In this document: piece after piece, positions 29,238 through 48,193 of the stretch
Numbering within the stretch: position 1 is the first letter of the stretch
How the letters are laid out: every line of letters starts with the position of its first letter
From: Myxococcales bacterium
Lineage (GTDB): Bacteria; Myxococcota_A; Polyangia; Haliangiales; Haliangiaceae
DNA: 64,000 nucleotides
Assembly (NCBI GenBank): GCA_011526095.1
Contig: WYBA01000045.1
Span: 1-64,000, forward strand
Direction: 5' to 3'
Program-made: the position numbers and the translations under genes
The notes under the pieces: model-generated
What the model saw: the letters and a program-made list of their open reading frames with translations, nothing else
Database searches by the model: none
What the model was told of the DNA's origin: nothing

Positions 29238-30590
29238 TCAATGCGCGACGACGGTGCCGTAGGCCGGGCCGGCGACCCGGTAGTACTGGTGGTAGCGGGC
29301 GAACGTGATCGCGCCGAACAGGTTCACGACGATGCCGGCGATGATCAGCGCGCGCGTGCCCCAGCCGAAGCGGCGCCCGCCGACGGCGAGCAGCAGCACG
29401 AGCAGCGGCAGGTAGTCGAGCGAGAACCGGTAGCCGAACTGCACCCAGCCCGAGTTCTGGTAGAAGAACGTCGGCACGGCGACGGCGGCGACGGTGAGCC
29501 ACAGCGCGCGGTGGATCGGCGGGCGGGCCGCGGGCCACAGCAGCAGCGCCAGCGCCGGCGTCGTCACCCACATCGCCAGGCCGTGGCCCGAGATCTGGAG
29601 CCACGAGCCCTTGTCCGGAAGCTCCGGCAGCAGCGTGAACGCGACGGCGAGGTTGCGCGCCAGGTACGTGTAGCTGAACAGCCCGTGCGCCTCGATCTGC
29701 GCCTGCTGGCGCACCGCGAGGTAGCTGTGGCCGAACTCGGCCGGCTCGCCGAACCGGTGCAGGTTGTAGAGCACCGCCACGATCGCGATCACGACGACGG
29801 GCGCGGCGAAGGTCGCGGCGCGCCTCCACAGGGCCGGGCCCCAGCCGCCGCACACGCGCCACGCCTCGAACAGGAACAAGGGGAACGCGAACGCCATCGG
29901 CGTGCGGGTCAGCGTGGCGAGGCCGAGCGCCAGCCCGGCGAGGATCGCGTGGCGCGCGCCGATCGCGGCCCACGCGTACGCGAGCAGGAAGAACACGCCG
30001 ACGACGTGCGCGGTGAACCACACGCGGCCCTGGACCGCGGCGAAGAAGAACACCGTGCCGACGCCGAACAGCGCGACCAGCCACAGGTCGTCCCCGTCGG
30101 TCCGCGTCGACATGCCGGCGTCGCGCAGCCGGCGCAGCACCCCGAGCAGCAGCGGCAGGCACGCCGCCGCGAACACCACGGTGAACACGACGTCGTTGGC
30201 GCCGCGCCCGGCGATCATCGCCTGGGGCAGCATCAGCACCGCCGGCACCGGCGGGAACGACATGTGGTGCTCGACCTTCTCGGTCGCGACGACCTGATCG
30301 AACGGGATCTCCTCGCCGCCGGCGATGCGGAACACGCGGCGCGTCGACAGCCGGCGCCCGATCACGCGCCGGCCGTCCGCCAGCCGGACCGTCTCGACCT
30401 TGGCCCAGTCGTCGCCTTTGGGCTTGTCGATCGTGATCCGGCCGCGCAGCCAGGCGTCGGCCTGGAGCGCGAAGTGGGGATCGGTCGACTGCTTGCCGAG
30501 CCGGTCACCCGCGACCGCGCCGTAGACGACGAGGCCGAGCACGAACAGGAGCAGGTGAGCGCGGTACGCGCGGAGCCACGACGATGCCAA
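29238..30590 (-). CDS. Polytopic membrane protein, glycosyltransferase-like
   Basis: A 450-residue inner-membrane protein with about ten hydrophobic helices. A first helix (about 12-28) is followed by a periplasmic loop with FALQADAWLRGRITI and HHMSFPPVPAVLMLP, the layout of GT-C fold glycosyltransferases (PMT/ArnT-like), which use lipid-linked sugars. The classical loop DE/DD pair is not obvious, so the donor and acceptor are unknown. The only usable start at this position is TTG (30590), which overlaps the start of the divergent gene. It belongs to the envelope polymer island that runs to 42 kb. Confidence 0.82.
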   Translation of the reverse strand: MASSWLRAYRAHLLLFVLGLVVYGAVAGDRLGKQSTDPHFALQADAWLRGRITIDKPKGDDWAKVETVRLADGRRVIGRRLSTRRVFRIAGGEEIPFDQVVATEKVEHHMSFPPVPAVLMLPQAMIAGRGANDVVFTVVFAAACLPLLLGVLRRLRDAGMSTRTDGDDLWLVALFGVGTVFFFAAVQGRVWFTAHVVGVFFLLAYAWAAIGARHAILAGLALGLATLTRTPMAFAFPLFLFEAWRVCGGWGPALWRRAATFAAPVVVIAIVAVLYNLHRFGEPAEFGHSYLAVRQQAQIEAHGLFSYTYLARNLAVAFTLLPELPDKGSWLQISGHGLAMWVTTPALALLLWPAARPPIHRALWLTVAAVAVPTFFYQNSGWVQFGYRFSLDYLPLLVLLLAVGGRRFGWGTRALIIAGIVVNLFGAITFARYHQYYRVAGPAYGTVVAH

Positions 30591-31440
30591 GGCGGCGCGA
30601 TGCTACCATCCGCGCCGCCTTGCGTCCGTCCGTCGCTGCCGCCGTCACCGTCGCCGCGCGCGTCGCGCCGGCCGTGATCCTGCTGGCCGTGGCCGCGTGG
30701 GAGATCGTCGTCACCCGCGGCGCGCCGGGCGAGGTGCCGGACGACGCGGCGTGGGGCCAGGCCGCGGCGGCGGTGCGCGTGGACCACCGGCCGGGCGAGC
30801 TGATCGTGTTCGCGCCGCCGTGGGTCGACCCGGTCGGGCGGATGCACCTGGGCGAGCTGATCCCGCCGGACATGGCGGGCCGGCTCGACGCCGCGCGCTA
30901 CCCGGTGATCTGGGAGCTGTCGATCCGCGGCGCGCGTTCGCCCGACACCGCCGGGCTGCGCGCGGTGTCCAGCCGGTCGTTCGGGGGCGTCACGGTGCGG
31001 CGGTTCGAGCAGGCGCCGGCCGAGGTGCTGGCCGATCTGGTCGCGCTGGCGCCGAAGGCGACCGTGCGCGGCAAGCGCGCGCGCGGCCCCACCGTCGAGC
31101 TGGCCGAGGTCGGGTTCGCCCCGCACCGGTGCGCCCAGCTCGTGCCGCAGCCGGGCGAGACCGTCACGCTCGACTTCGGGCGGCTGACCCTGGGCGGCTC
31201 GATCGCCGGCGGCGTCGGCCTGGCCGACGTGTTCACCCGGCGCGACGTGCGCGACCCGGGGCGGCTGGCGCTCAAGGTCGACGGCGAGGTCGTCGCCGAG
31301 CGGCGGTTCGGCGTCGACGACGGCTGGGTCCGGTTCGCCGCGGCGACGACGCCGGGCGAGCACGCGGTCGAGGTCGAGCTCGAGGCGGTCGGCAAGGGCG
31401 CGAGGGACCGGCTGATCTGCTTCGCGGCGGAGGTGCGGCG

Positions 31441-31444
<4 letters not shown>
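30584..31444 (+). CDS. Membrane-anchored periplasmic accessory protein
   Basis: A 286-residue protein with one N-terminal membrane helix (about 18-41; VAARVAPAVILLAVAAWEIV) and a periplasmic rest. Sugar-transferase gene clusters of this type often contain such single-TM proteins; this one has ELIVFAPPWVDPVGRMHLGELI, then a beta-rich C-terminal half (ETVTLDFGRLTLGG, LALKVDGEVVAERRFGVDDGW, AVEVELEAVG) that looks like a carbohydrate-binding sandwich. It is coupled by GTGA to the large membrane glycosyltransferase downstream. The ATG at 30584 overlaps the divergent gene's start; a TTG at 30620 is an alternative. Specific function unknown. Confidence 0.8.
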
Positions 31445-33330
<1,886 letters not shown>

Positions 33331-33354
33331 GCCGCGTCGCCCGCCGGCGCGCGG

Positions 33355-35403
33355 TCAGCGGTCGTGGAGCCACACCTCGTCGAGCACCATGTGGCCCCAC
33401 GCGCCGGTCGACTCGTCGACCGCGCGCAGCCGCGCGCGCCGCCCGACCCACGGCGCGACGTCGATCACGACGTCGACCATGCGGTCCGACGGCGGCGCGT
33501 CCTTGACGACCTCGCGCACGACCTCGCCGCCGACGAGCAGCTCGAGCCGCAGCCCGCGATCGGCGGCGCCGCCGCCGAGCCGCACGGTCAGCCGCGGCCC
33601 GGTCAGCTCGAGCTCGGGCGAGGTGATCGTGCCGGTCGCGGCGTCGCCGCCGTGCATGCTGTTGGCGAACGACTTGCCGCCGGCGCGCCGCACCGGCGCC
33701 TGCTTCGGCACCGGGCGCGTCACCGGGCCGGCGCCCCACGCGGTCCCGGTGACCTCCCAGTCGTCCCACCGGGCGCGCTCGAAGTCGAACACGACGCGCG
33801 CCCCCGGCGGCAGGGTGGGCGGCCCGGCCGGCACCCACAGCGCGTCGGGGTTGACGATCGCGCCGGTGACGGTGCGCGGCCGCTCGGTCCGCGGCAGCGC
33901 GTCCTCCTCCTGGTAGTTGCGGTTGAGCGCCGGCAGCTCGCCGTACTGGTGGAGGTCGCGGTTGTCGAGGACGATCAGCGCGAACCGGTGGCCCCGCAGC
34001 GCGTCGTCGAGCCCGGCGATCGGCCGCGGCTTGCGCGCGGTGACGTCCTTGATCCCCATGCGGTGGACGTAGGGCGTCTTGCCGGCGAGCTCGGCGTACC
34101 ACGGGTGCGACGGGATCCACACCTCGCCCTCGGCCGCGCGCAGCCGCGCGATCAGCGCGTCGCCCGCGGCGCGATCCACCTCGCGCGGGACCCACTTGCC
34201 CGGCGTCCACCACGCCAGCGCCAGCTGCACGCCGAGCGCCGCCGCGAGCGCGACGCCCGGCGCGTGCGCGATCGCGGTCGCCCACCGCGCCGGCAGCCGC
34301 CCGCCGCCGAGCGCCGCGGCGCACGCGATCACCGCGGGGATCGCCAGGCCCGCGGCGATCCCGCCGTGCAGCATCGCCGGCATGAACGCGTTCTTGTGCG
34401 CGAACTCGGTGCCGAACCCGATCTGCCCGACGACGACCGACACCGCCATCACGAACGTCCACACCAGGAACGCCTGCGCCTCGCGCGGCACGGCGCGCCG
34501 CACCGCCGCGGTCACCGCGGTGACGATCAGCCCGACCGCGACGCACACGGTGACCACCGGGAACTGCCACGCCATCATGTCGAGCGCCATCCACACCCGG
34601 TCCCAGTTGAAGTCGTGGGCCGCGTGGATCTCGCGGGCGTAGACCCAGAACCAGCCGTCGGTCGCCGCGTTCAGCAGCGCGACGCCGCCCAGGCCGATCG
34701 CGCCGGCGGTCGCGACGTAGACCGGGACGCGCCGCCAGTTCGTCGCCAGGATGATCGCGCCGCCCGCGGCGACGAACAGCACGCCGGTCTGCTTGCAGAA
34801 GAACGCGAGCGCGAGCAGCGCCGCGGCCGCGGCGGTGCGCCCGTGGCCGGCGGCGCCCGTGCCGCTGCGCGCGGTGTGGTGGAGCAGGGCGAGCCCGCCG
34901 GTGACCATCCACAGGAACAACGTGTCGGCGCGGACCAGATCGTACCAGCCCTCGAGCCACGGGTAGGCGGCGGCGAACACGCCGAGCGCGAGCGCCGCGC
35001 CGGTCAGCGCGGCGAACCGGCGGTCCGCCGGCGCCTGCGCGGTGGCGCGCCGCGCGATCGACACCACCGTCACCGCGATCCCGACGAGCGCGACGATCGA
35101 GATCGCGCGCCCGAGCTGGTACGACAGGCCGAACATCGAGCCCAGGGTCGCGAGCACGCCGGGGTAGAGCGGGGTGTAGAGGTAGGGGATGAACTCGACC
35201 GATGGCGGACCGTAGATGCCCTGGCCGTCGCCGATGCGCTGGGCGTGGTGGAGCATGCCGCCCTCCATCCACTCGAGGTCGTACGGGTAGCTCCACCGCG
35301 CGCCGATCGTGATCGCGAGCAGCACCAGCTGCGCGATCGCCGGCGCCGCGAGCAGCGGCCAGCCCACGGCCGGCGCGAACCGGCGCGCCGCGGCCCAGCT
35401 CAC
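33355..35403 (-). CDS. GT39-like membrane glycosyltransferase with C-terminal beta-sandwich
   Basis: A 682-residue protein, about ten membrane helices then a large soluble tail. The first periplasmic loop has YPYDLEWMEGGMLHHAQRI, a signature of a common family of predicted GT-C membrane transferases, followed by YLYTPLYPGVLATLG. From about residue 520 the tail forms an all-beta domain (VVFDFERARWDDWEVTG, LELTGPRLTVRLGG, VVIDVAPWVGRRARLRAVDE, HMVLDEVWLH) like a carbohydrate-binding jelly roll. GTG at 35403 overlaps the stop of the sulfatase-like gene (GTGA), so both act in one pathway. The sugar and acceptor are unknown. Confidence 0.88.
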   Translation of the reverse strand: MSWAAARRFAPAVGWPLLAAPAIAQLVLLAITIGARWSYPYDLEWMEGGMLHHAQRIGDGQGIYGPPSVEFIPYLYTPLYPGVLATLGSMFGLSYQLGRAISIVALVGIAVTVVSIARRATAQAPADRRFAALTGAALALGVFAAAYPWLEGWYDLVRADTLFLWMVTGGLALLHHTARSGTGAAGHGRTAAAAALLALAFFCKQTGVLFVAAGGAIILATNWRRVPVYVATAGAIGLGGVALLNAATDGWFWVYAREIHAAHDFNWDRVWMALDMMAWQFPVVTVCVAVGLIVTAVTAAVRRAVPREAQAFLVWTFVMAVSVVVGQIGFGTEFAHKNAFMPAMLHGGIAAGLAIPAVIACAAALGGGRLPARWATAIAHAPGVALAAALGVQLALAWWTPGKWVPREVDRAAGDALIARLRAAEGEVWIPSHPWYAELAGKTPYVHRMGIKDVTARKPRPIAGLDDALRGHRFALIVLDNRDLHQYGELPALNRNYQEEDALPRTERPRTVTGAIVNPDALWVPAGPPTLPPGARVVFDFERARWDDWEVTGTAWGAGPVTRPVPKQAPVRRAGGKSFANSMHGGDAATGTITSPELELTGPRLTVRLGGGAADRGLRLELLVGGEVVREVVKDAPPSDRMVDVVIDVAPWVGRRARLRAVDESTGAWGHMVLDEVWLHDR

Positions 35404-38342
35404 CGCGTCACCTCGATCGTCGCCACCGCGGCGCGATCGTCGACGACCTCGACCGCGGCGCCGCCGGTCGGCGTGGCTCGGGCGGGCCGGCGCTGCTTGC
35501 CCTTCCACAGCCCCGCCCACACCGTGTACGTGCCCGCCGGCGTGGCGCGCGGGATCGTGATCGACCGCGTGTAGTGGACGAACGTCCCGGCGCGCCACCA
35601 CGCCAGCGGCCACGCCGGCTCGTGGTCGCCGCTGAACCGGCCACGCCCGCCCGGCTGCTCGACGTGCGCGAACACCTTCCACCCGCCGTCGAGGCGGCCG
35701 CGCGCCTCGAACGTCCACGTCACGTCGATCGTGTCGCCGGCCTTGGCCGTGGCCGGCGCGTCGACGCCGATCAGGCGGACCTCGTCGCCGAACTCGACCG
35801 CGATCGGCCGCGCGACCACCGGGCGCTCGGTCGTCACGGCCTCCGCCGCGTCCTCGGGGATCTGCGAGGCGTCGTGCCACCGCGCCAGCTCGTCGCGCAC
35901 CTCGGCGCACGGCCCGGGCGCGCCCTCGACGTCGCGCGTCTCGCCCGGATCGAGATCGATCCGGTAGACCTCCCAGCTGGTGTGCGGCGAGACGTTGTAG
36001 ATGACGTGGCAGCGCTGGCTGACCGCGGCGCGCATCTCGTTGTTGTTCTCGTACGATAGCTGCTGGAACACGACGCGGTCGGCGTCGCCGGGGACCTGGC
36101 CGCTCAGGATGTCGACCAGCGAGCGCCCCATCACCCGCGTCAGCCACGGCGGCGGCGGCGACGCCGGCACGCCGGCGAGGTTGGCCAGCGTCGGCAGCAC
36201 GTCGACGTGGCCGGCGGGCGTGGTGGCGACGCGTCCGGGCTGGCCGGGGACGCGGATGATCAGCGGGACCTTCGTCTGCGCCGCGTAGAGGTGGTAGCCG
36301 TGGAGGTCGATGCCGTGCTCGCCGAACCCCTCGCCGTGATCGCCGGTCACGACGATCACGGTCCGGTCCCACAGCCCGCGCCGGCGCAGGTCGTCGAACA
36401 GCCGGCCGATGTGGCCGTCGGTCCAGCGGATCTCGTGGTCGTAGACGTCGACCGGCTCGTCGCCGAACGACGGCACGCCGTCGTGGCGCTCGTACTCGTG
36501 GTGCGGGTCGTAGTAGTGGACCCACAGGAAGAACCGGTCCGCGCCGTGCTCGTCGAGCCAGGCGATCGCCTTGTCGGTCTGCTGCGGCGACGAGCTGCCG
36601 CGGGTGTGCGCCGGGTCCGAGCCCTGGTGCAGCCGCTTGTTCTCGTTGTCGTAGGTGTCGAAGCCCTGGTTCATCCGGCGGTGGGCGTCGAAGTAGTGGT
36701 AGTTGAGGATCGCGCCGGTGCGCAGGCCGCGGTCCTGGAGGACCTCGGCGATCGTGGTCGCCTTCGGCGACAGCCCGGGCCACCCGCCGACGCCGAAGTC
36801 GTAGTCGACGTCGAGCGGCAGCCGGCCGGTGAGGATCGCGGGGATCGAGTAGCGCGTCGACGGGGCGTGCGCCCACGCGTGGGCGAACACGGTCGCCTCG
36901 GCGGCGAGGGCGTCGAGCGACGGCGAGGTGTCGCGGGCGTAGCCGTACATCCCGAGGTGGTCGGCGCGCAGCGTGTCGATCGTGATCATCACGACGTTGA
37001 AGTCTGGCGGCAGGGTGGCCGGCGGCGGGACGAACGCCGTGTCCTCGGTGCGACGGGACAGCCGCGCGTCGCCGCCGGCGCAGTTCTGGTCGACGCCGTC
37101 GCCCGGGATGTCGCGCGCGCCGGGGTGGATCGCCGGGTCGCCGTCGTCGCAGTCGCCACCGCCGAGGTAGCGCGCGTAGCCGTCGCGGTCGAAGTCGAAC
37201 GCGCGGCGCACGGTCTGGGCGATCGGCCCGCCGAGCCCGGAGTACCCGACCGCCGCCTTGATCACGCCGCCGCGATCGCCGGCCACGATCATGACGACCG
37301 CGAGCGCGAAGGCCGTGACCGCGCCGCCGCCGACGACCGCGCCCGCGTGGCGCCGGGCGAGGCGCGCCGCGAGCCGTCGCCCGGCTGGCGCGAACCCCGA
37401 CGCCAGCGCCAGCGCGATCAGGACGATCGCCGGGCCTCGCCACGGCAGGACCCGCACCGTCGCCCACGCGGCGACCACGACGACGGCGCCGCCGAGCGCG
37501 GTCACGGCGACGGCGGCCCGCCACGGCGCGCGCGGGCCCGCGAGGACGCGCCCGAGCCCCGGGCGGCGATCGGCGAGCGCGCCGAGCCGGCGGGCGAGCG
37601 GGCGGTGCAGCACGGCCGTGACGAGCGCCGCGGCGGCGAGCGCGCCGACCGCCGCGATCATCGCCCACGCGATCACCGCGCCCGGCTTGCGCCCGGTGAG
37701 CTGATCGATCGCGCCGAGGTAGGCCGCGCCGAGCGCGAGCCCGGCGGCGGGCAGCCCGACGAGCACGAGCGCGAGGCCGGCGAGCGGGACGGGCGCGCGC
37801 GGCGGACCGCGCCGCGCGCCGGGGAGCACGGCCGCGACCGGCCGGCCGAGCGCGAGCGCGAGCAGCCCGGCCGCGCCCACCGCGCCGAGCGCCGACGCCA
37901 TCGCCGACACGATCACCAGGCCGGTGTGCTTGCGGCGGGCGAGCGACGCGACGGCGCCGGCGTGGGCGACGAGCAGCGCGAGCGCCACCAGCGGCACGAA
38001 CGCGACGACGATCGCCACCCGCGCGCGCCGCGCGTCGGCGTCGGCGTCGCCGTCGCGCGGCGCCCCGGGCGGCCACACCGCGTCGAGCCGGGTCGCGCGC
38101 GCGAGGAACACCCCGACCGCGGTGAGCGCGACGCCGATCACGAGCGCCGCGAGGGCGTAAGCGGCGGCCAGGTAGGCCACCAGGCGCAGCTTGCCGGCGC
38201 CGTCCGGCACGAACTGGCTGGCCGGGCCCCACGCCCACAGCCCGTCGATCGCGCCCGCGGCGGCCCCGGCGACCGCGGCGGTCACCGCGCCGGCGGTCAG
38301 GACGGTCCTCACCGGTGCAGGTGACGGCCGGGGAACGGGCAT
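35400..38342 (-). CDS. Multi-TM sulfatase-family protein with MopE-like metal-binding insert
   Basis: A 980-residue protein. The first 360 residues hold about ten membrane helices. Next comes a MopE-type motif (about 375-420; [34 protein letters not shown]) like the Ca/Cu-binding repeats of myxobacterial surface proteins. Residues about 435-760 are a sulfatase/alkaline-phosphatase fold domain ([58 protein letters not shown]). The formylglycine C/SxPxR motif is absent, so it is more like a phosphoethanolamine or phosphoglycerol transferase or hydrolase than a true sulfatase. A C-terminal beta-sandwich follows. Only 33 bases separate it from the divergent transferase gene. Confidence 0.87.
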   Translation of the reverse strand: MPVPRPSPAPVRTVLTAGAVTAAVAGAAAGAIDGLWAWGPASQFVPDGAGKLRLVAYLAAAYALAALVIGVALTAVGVFLARATRLDAVWPPGAPRDGDADADARRARVAIVVAFVPLVALALLVAHAGAVASLARRKHTGLVIVSAMASALGAVGAAGLLALALGRPVAAVLPGARRGPPRAPVPLAGLALVLVGLPAAGLALGAAYLGAIDQLTGRKPGAVIAWAMIAAVGALAAAALVTAVLHRPLARRLGALADRRPGLGRVLAGPRAPWRAAVAVTALGGAVVVVAAWATVRVLPWRGPAIVLIALALASGFAPAGRRLAARLARRHAGAVVGGGAVTAFALAVVMIVAGDRGGVIKAAVGYSGLGGPIAQTVRRAFDFDRDGYARYLGGGDCDDGDPAIHPGARDIPGDGVDQNCAGGDARLSRRTEDTAFVPPPATLPPDFNVVMITIDTLRADHLGMYGYARDTSPSLDALAAEATVFAHAWAHAPSTRYSIPAILTGRLPLDVDYDFGVGGWPGLSPKATTIAEVLQDRGLRTGAILNYHYFDAHRRMNQGFDTYDNENKRLHQGSDPAHTRGSSSPQQTDKAIAWLDEHGADRFFLWVHYYDPHHEYERHDGVPSFGDEPVDVYDHEIRWTDGHIGRLFDDLRRRGLWDRTVIVVTGDHGEGFGEHGIDLHGYHLYAAQTKVPLIIRVPGQPGRVATTPAGHVDVLPTLANLAGVPASPPPPWLTRVMGRSLVDILSGQVPGDADRVVFQQLSYENNNEMRAAVSQRCHVIYNVSPHTSWEVYRIDLDPGETRDVEGAPGPCAEVRDELARWHDASQIPEDAAEAVTTERPVVARPIAVEFGDEVRLIGVDAPATAKAGDTIDVTWTFEARGRLDGGWKVFAHVEQPGGRGRFSGDHEPAWPLAWWRAGTFVHYTRSITIPRATPAGTYTVWAGLWKGKQRRPARATPTGGAAVEVVDDRAAVATIEVTR

Positions 38343-38375
38343 GCGTCGCTTAGCCTATGGCATATCTTCGGCGCG
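38343..38375. promoter_or_regulatory. Very short divergent intergenic spacer
   Basis: A 33-base AT-richer gap (contains TAGCCTATGGCATATC) separates the minus-strand sulfatase-like gene from the plus-strand AftB-like gene. Both promoters would have to overlap coding sequence; no -35/-10 pair can be called with confidence. Confidence 0.3.
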
Positions 38376-42154
<3,779 letters not shown>

Positions 42155-42169
<15 letters not shown>

Positions 42170-42727
42170 CGCGACGCGGCGGTCGCGGCGCGCGCGCCGG
42201 TCGTCGACCAGGCGGACCACGTCCACGTCGTCGAAGTCGAGCATCGCGGTGGCGTCGGCGTCGAGCGCGGCGGCCTTGCCCTTGGCGGCGCCTTCCTTGC
42301 GCTTGCCCGAGACGTTCCACGTCTGGGTGCACAGCGGCTTGTTCTTGACGAAGTACTCCGCCACGAACACGAGCTGGATCAGGCCTTCGTCGACGCGGCC
42401 GGCGACCGACACCTTGGTGTCGACGCCCTCGATCGACGACCGCGACTGCTTCGAGCTCGCGCGCAGCTTGCCGGCGCGCCCCGGCGTGCCGTACATCAGC
42501 GGGAACCGCTGGATGTCGACGACGATCTGCTTGCCCTTCTTCGTCACCTCGAGCCGGCCGCGGCCGAGCGAGATCGACGTCTGGCTGCAGTTCGACGACA
42601 CCTCCTCGTACCGCACCTCGTAGGTGCCGAGCACCGCGTCGCCCTTGTCGGCGCGCGCGTCACCCCCGGACGCGACGGTCACCGCGACGGCGAGCACCGA
42701 GCACACGAGCGTGAGGGCGGGGCGCAT
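42155..42727 (-). CDS. Small secreted protein of unknown function
   Basis: A 190-residue protein with a signal peptide (MRPALTLVCSVLAVAVTVAS..ARA). The mature part has two halves: a beta-rich region (GTYEVRYEEVSSNCSQTSISL, RLEVTKKGKQIVVDIQRFP, LIQLVFVAEYFVKNKPLCTQTW) that holds both cysteines and could form a lipocalin-like barrel, and a charged tail rich in Lys, Asp and Arg. No family recognised with certainty. Its 3' end overlaps the convergent glycosyltransferase gene by 15 bases. Confidence 0.75.
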
Positions 42728-42793
42728 GTTGGCCAGTTTGACTCAGGTCGCACCCGAACGATTCAGCGACGGGGCGCACAGTGCGATCCCCGC

Positions 42794-42812
42794 GGAACCG
42801 CTGGGAGGTTCC
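42794..42812. terminator. Small hairpin downstream of the S41 peptidase gene
   Basis: GGAACC-GCTGGGA-GGTTCC forms a perfect 6-base stem with a 7-base loop, 29 bases beyond the stop of the minus-strand S41 peptidase. No T-run follows on the minus strand, so terminator function is tentative. Confidence 0.35.
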
Positions 42813-42840
42813 TCACGGGGGCGATGTAGGTGGACCTCCG

Positions 42841-45800
42841 CTACTTCGCGGCGGTCTTGGTGTCCTCCCGCAGGACGTAGAAGGTCTCGGTGGTGCGGAC
42901 CTCGGCGCGCTCGCGGCCCACGATCGTGATCTGGTTCGAGCCCGGCCACAGCGGGACCTCGACCGAGAACGCGAGCGACTTGCCGTCCTTGCCGCCGCGG
43001 TTGGAGCGGTAGAACACCTTGCGGCCGTCGATCTTGGCGGCCTGGTTGGACACGTAGACGTAGACGTCGTCGACCTGGTCGGCGTCGGTCACGGTCCCGG
43101 TCAGCGTGTACGTCTCGCGGTCGACCGCGTAGGTCGGCGCGTCGAGCGTGATCACCGGCGGCGTGACCTGCCACCGGGTCGCGACCTTGGCGGTGCCGGC
43201 GCTGCCGCTGGCGCGCGCGACCCCGCCGCTGGCGACGAACGCCGGGCGGCCGGGCTCGAGCTCGACCTTGGTCCAGCCCTTGGCGACGCCGAGCACCTTG
43301 AACCGGGCGCCGCGCGCCGCGGTGGCGACGATCGCCGTGGCCTCGCCGGCGCCGGCGCGGAGCTCGACCGCGCGCCGCGCCTCGACCACGCCCGCGGCGT
43401 CCTCGATCGCGATCGGGGCCAGCACGGGCAGCCGCAGCTTCTCCGACGCGGTCTCGCCCAGCACGTTGTCCCACATCATCAGCTCGATGATCGCCTCGTC
43501 GCCGGCGAGCTGGTCGGTGACGTCGAACTCGAACTCGAGCGTCTTCGCGTCGCCGCGCGCCAGCTTGCCCAGCTCCTGGCGCGACTTGCCCAGCACGACG
43601 CCGTCGCCCGAGGCGTTGCGCAGCACCGCGGTGACCTCGCTGGCGTCGCCCGGGCCCTCGTTCTTGATCGTGACGCGCAGGCGGTGCGCCTCGTCCTTCT
43701 GGACCAGGCCGTCGCCGTTGCCGGCGTCGACCACCTGGTAGGCGTAGGCGAACGTCGGCCGGGGCGCCGCGACGACGCGCAGCTCGACCGGCGGCGCGAC
43801 CACCGCCTGGCCGCGGCCCTCGGTCACCTCGAACGTCAGCCGCGCGACGCGGTTGGCGGCGTCGGCGGGCAGCTTGACCCGGGCGGTGAACGTCCGGGTC
43901 TCGCCGGGCCCGACCTTGCCGAACACCAGCTCGGTGTCGTCGAACACGTTGTCGGCGCTGTGGACGCGGGCGTGGACGCGCCACGCCGGCGCCGCGCCGG
44001 CGTTGGTCACGGTGCCGGTGAGCGTCACCTCGGCGCCGGCGTCGACCTCGCCGCCGGGCGTGACCGCGACCGCCGCGGTCAGCGCCGGGGCCTCGTTCTG
44101 GTTGGCCGGCGGCGACGCCCAGTCGATCCCGAGCTTGCCCATCGCGGCGATCAGCTTGGCGTCCTGGTCCGCGCGCTCGCGGGCGACCGCGGGCTTGATC
44201 GCCTTGATCAGGCCCTCGCGGGTGTTCGCCGTCGAGGCGCGGACCAGCGCCTGGGCGAACCGGATCTCGAAGTCCTCGACGACCTCGTCGGTGTCGAGCG
44301 CCGCGTCCTCGTCGTCGTCGCCGTCCTCGGCGCTCGGCGGCGCGTCGCCGCCGGCCGCCTTGCCCGGGCGCTCGTAGACGAACGGCAGCTCGTAGCTCGG
44401 CCGCTCGACGTCGCGGGCGTAGGCGCTGGTGAGGTGCGCGTCGAGGTCCTTCTCGCCCCACACCCGGGACGGGGGCAAGAGGCGCACCCAGTCGCCGACG
44501 GCGTCGTTCTTGTCGGGGATGTGCATCCGCTGGAGCGCGACGTCGGGGACGATGCCGACGGACTGGATCGAGCGATCGCCCGGCGTGAGGTACTCGGCGA
44601 CCGTCAGCTTCAGCTTCGACCCGTCGTCGTTGTCGTAGAGCACCTGGACCGAGCCCTTGCCGAACGTCCGGGTGCCGACGATCAGCGCGCGGTCGAGGTT
44701 CTTGAGCGCGCCGGCGACGATCTCCGAGGCCGAGGCCGAGCCGCCGTTGACCAGCACCGCGAGCGGCGACACCGTGTCGCCGTTGCCGCGGGTGGCGCGG
44801 CGCGGCTCGCGCTCGCGGCCCGACACGGTCGTGACGATCGTGCCGGCGTCGACGAACAGGTCCGACACGGTGATCGCCTGCTCGAGCAGGCCGCCGGGGT
44901 TGCCGCGCAGGTCGAGGACGAACGCGCCGGCGCCCTGGCTGCGCAGCTCGTCGAGCGCGGACTCGACCTCGGCGCCGGTCGACGCCGAGAACTGCTTGAT
45001 CTTGATGTAGCCGACGTCCTTGCCGAGCAGCTTGGACACGACCGTCTCGACCCGGATCTGATCGCGGACGAGGTCGACGCGGATCAGCCCGTCGACGCCC
45101 TTGCGCTCGATCGTGAGGGTGACGGGCGAGCCCGGCGCGCCGCGCATGCGATCGACCGCCTCGTTGAGCGTGAGGTTCTCGGTCTCCTCGCCGTCGATCT
45201 TGACGATGTGGTCGCCGGCGAGGATGCCCTTCTTCGACGCTGGCGTGTTCTTCATCGGGCGGACGACCGTGAGCTTGCGGTCGATCATGCGGATCACGAT
45301 GCCGAGGCCGCCGAACTTGCCGGACGTCGACACGTCCATCTCGCGCGCCGCCTCCGGGTCCATCAGGACCGAGTGCGGGTCGAGCGTCGACAGCATGCCG
45401 TTGACCGCCGCGTACTCGACCGCGGCGAGATCCGCGCCGCCGTTCATGTGGGTCTCGACGAACCGGAACACCTTGGTGAGCTTGCGCGCCAGCCGCCACG
45501 GCGAGTCGACGTCGTCGGTCGAGAACGTCTGGCGCTTGTCGCCGACGACGACGACCAGCTCGTCCTGGTCGGGGAACGGCTCGACCAGCACCTCGGGCAC
45601 GTCGAACTGCACCGAGTCGAGCGCCTCGTAGAGCATCCGCTCGGGGTCGATCCGGGTCGAGTCGACGTAGTTCTCCTTCAGCCGCACCAGCGTGAGGTTG
45701 AAGATCTTCAGCGCCGACAGGTCGTGCTTGACGACCGGTGCCGCGCCGGGCTCGGCGCGGACCTCCTGCGGCTTGATCGAGAAGCTGACGACGCCCGCCG

Positions 45801-45885
45801 GCGTGCGGTGGATCGTGGTCAGCAAGATCGCGGAGACCAGGGCGACGCCGATGACGAGCGCGCTCTGGGTCGGGCGATGGCGCAT
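42841..45885 (-). CDS. S41 carboxy-terminal processing peptidase with long C-terminal extension
   Basis: A 1014-residue periplasmic protease of the CtpA/Prc family, anchored or secreted through the N-terminal helix (about 9-23). The core shows a PDZ domain (about 185-270; [22 protein letters not shown]), then the S41 catalytic region: DLRGNPGG near 325-332, the GSASASE serine cluster at 382-388 and the lysine of TFGKG at 410, forming the Ser-Lys dyad. Normal CtpA proteins end near 500; here about 480 extra residues form beta domains, including two CARDB-like sandwiches ([17 protein letters not shown]), an SH3-like segment and a final Ig-like part. They probably bind envelope substrates. It is divergent from a sigma factor gene. 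Confidence 0.92.
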   Translation of the reverse strand: MRHRPTQSALVIGVALVSAILLTTIHRTPAGVVSFSIKPQEVRAEPGAAPVVKHDLSALKIFNLTLVRLKENYVDSTRIDPERMLYEALDSVQFDVPEVLVEPFPDQDELVVVVGDKRQTFSTDDVDSPWRLARKLTKVFRFVETHMNGGADLAAVEYAAVNGMLSTLDPHSVLMDPEAAREMDVSTSGKFGGLGIVIRMIDRKLTVVRPMKNTPASKKGILAGDHIVKIDGEETENLTLNEAVDRMRGAPGSPVTLTIERKGVDGLIRVDLVRDQIRVETVVSKLLGKDVGYIKIKQFSASTGAEVESALDELRSQGAGAFVLDLRGNPGGLLEQAITVSDLFVDAGTIVTTVSGREREPRRATRGNGDTVSPLAVLVNGGSASASEIVAGALKNLDRALIVGTRTFGKGSVQVLYDNDDGSKLKLTVAEYLTPGDRSIQSVGIVPDVALQRMHIPDKNDAVGDWVRLLPPSRVWGEKDLDAHLTSAYARDVERPSYELPFVYERPGKAAGGDAPPSAEDGDDDEDAALDTDEVVEDFEIRFAQALVRASTANTREGLIKAIKPAVARERADQDAKLIAAMGKLGIDWASPPANQNEAPALTAAVAVTPGGEVDAGAEVTLTGTVTNAGAAPAWRVHARVHSADNVFDDTELVFGKVGPGETRTFTARVKLPADAANRVARLTFEVTEGRGQAVVAPPVELRVVAAPRPTFAYAYQVVDAGNGDGLVQKDEAHRLRVTIKNEGPGDASEVTAVLRNASGDGVVLGKSRQELGKLARGDAKTLEFEFDVTDQLAGDEAIIELMMWDNVLGETASEKLRLPVLAPIAIEDAAGVVEARRAVELRAGAGEATAIVATAARGARFKVLGVAKGWTKVELEPGRPAFVASGGVARASGSAGTAKVATRWQVTPPVITLDAPTYAVDRETYTLTGTVTDADQVDDVYVYVSNQAAKIDGRKVFYRSNRGGKDGKSLAFSVEVPLWPGSNQITIVGRERAEVRTTETFYVLREDTKTAAK

Positions 45886-46013
45886 GGGATCGAGGATACG
45901 GGCCTCGGCGCGGCGACGCCACGCCGACGTTGCGCCCGGCGGCGGGAATATCGCGCGCGGCGCCGCGGGTTGGCTGCGCCGCTGCCGCTCTGTAGTAGAG
46001 TGTGGACCCCTCG
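45886..46013. promoter_or_regulatory. Divergent promoter region, S41 peptidase / sigma factor
   Basis: A 128-base gap carries the control region of both genes. On the plus strand, TTGGCT (45970-45975) and TAGTAG (45993-45998), 17 bases apart, resemble -35/-10 boxes for the sigma factor. Transcription would start near 46005, giving a very short leader and supporting the ATG at 46014 over the GTG at 46002. GGGAATATCG near 45944 is an AT-richer island. Confidence 0.4.
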
Positions 46014-47306
<1,293 letters not shown>

Positions 47307-47311
47307 GCCGC

Positions 47312-48189
<878 letters not shown>

Positions 48190-48193
<4 letters not shown>

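Noticed and set aside
33355..38238. A single 1627-codon frame covering two membrane proteins
   Set aside because: The frame ends as the 682-residue transferase, but upstream of 35403 it is a shadow of the sulfatase-like gene, which reads in another frame.
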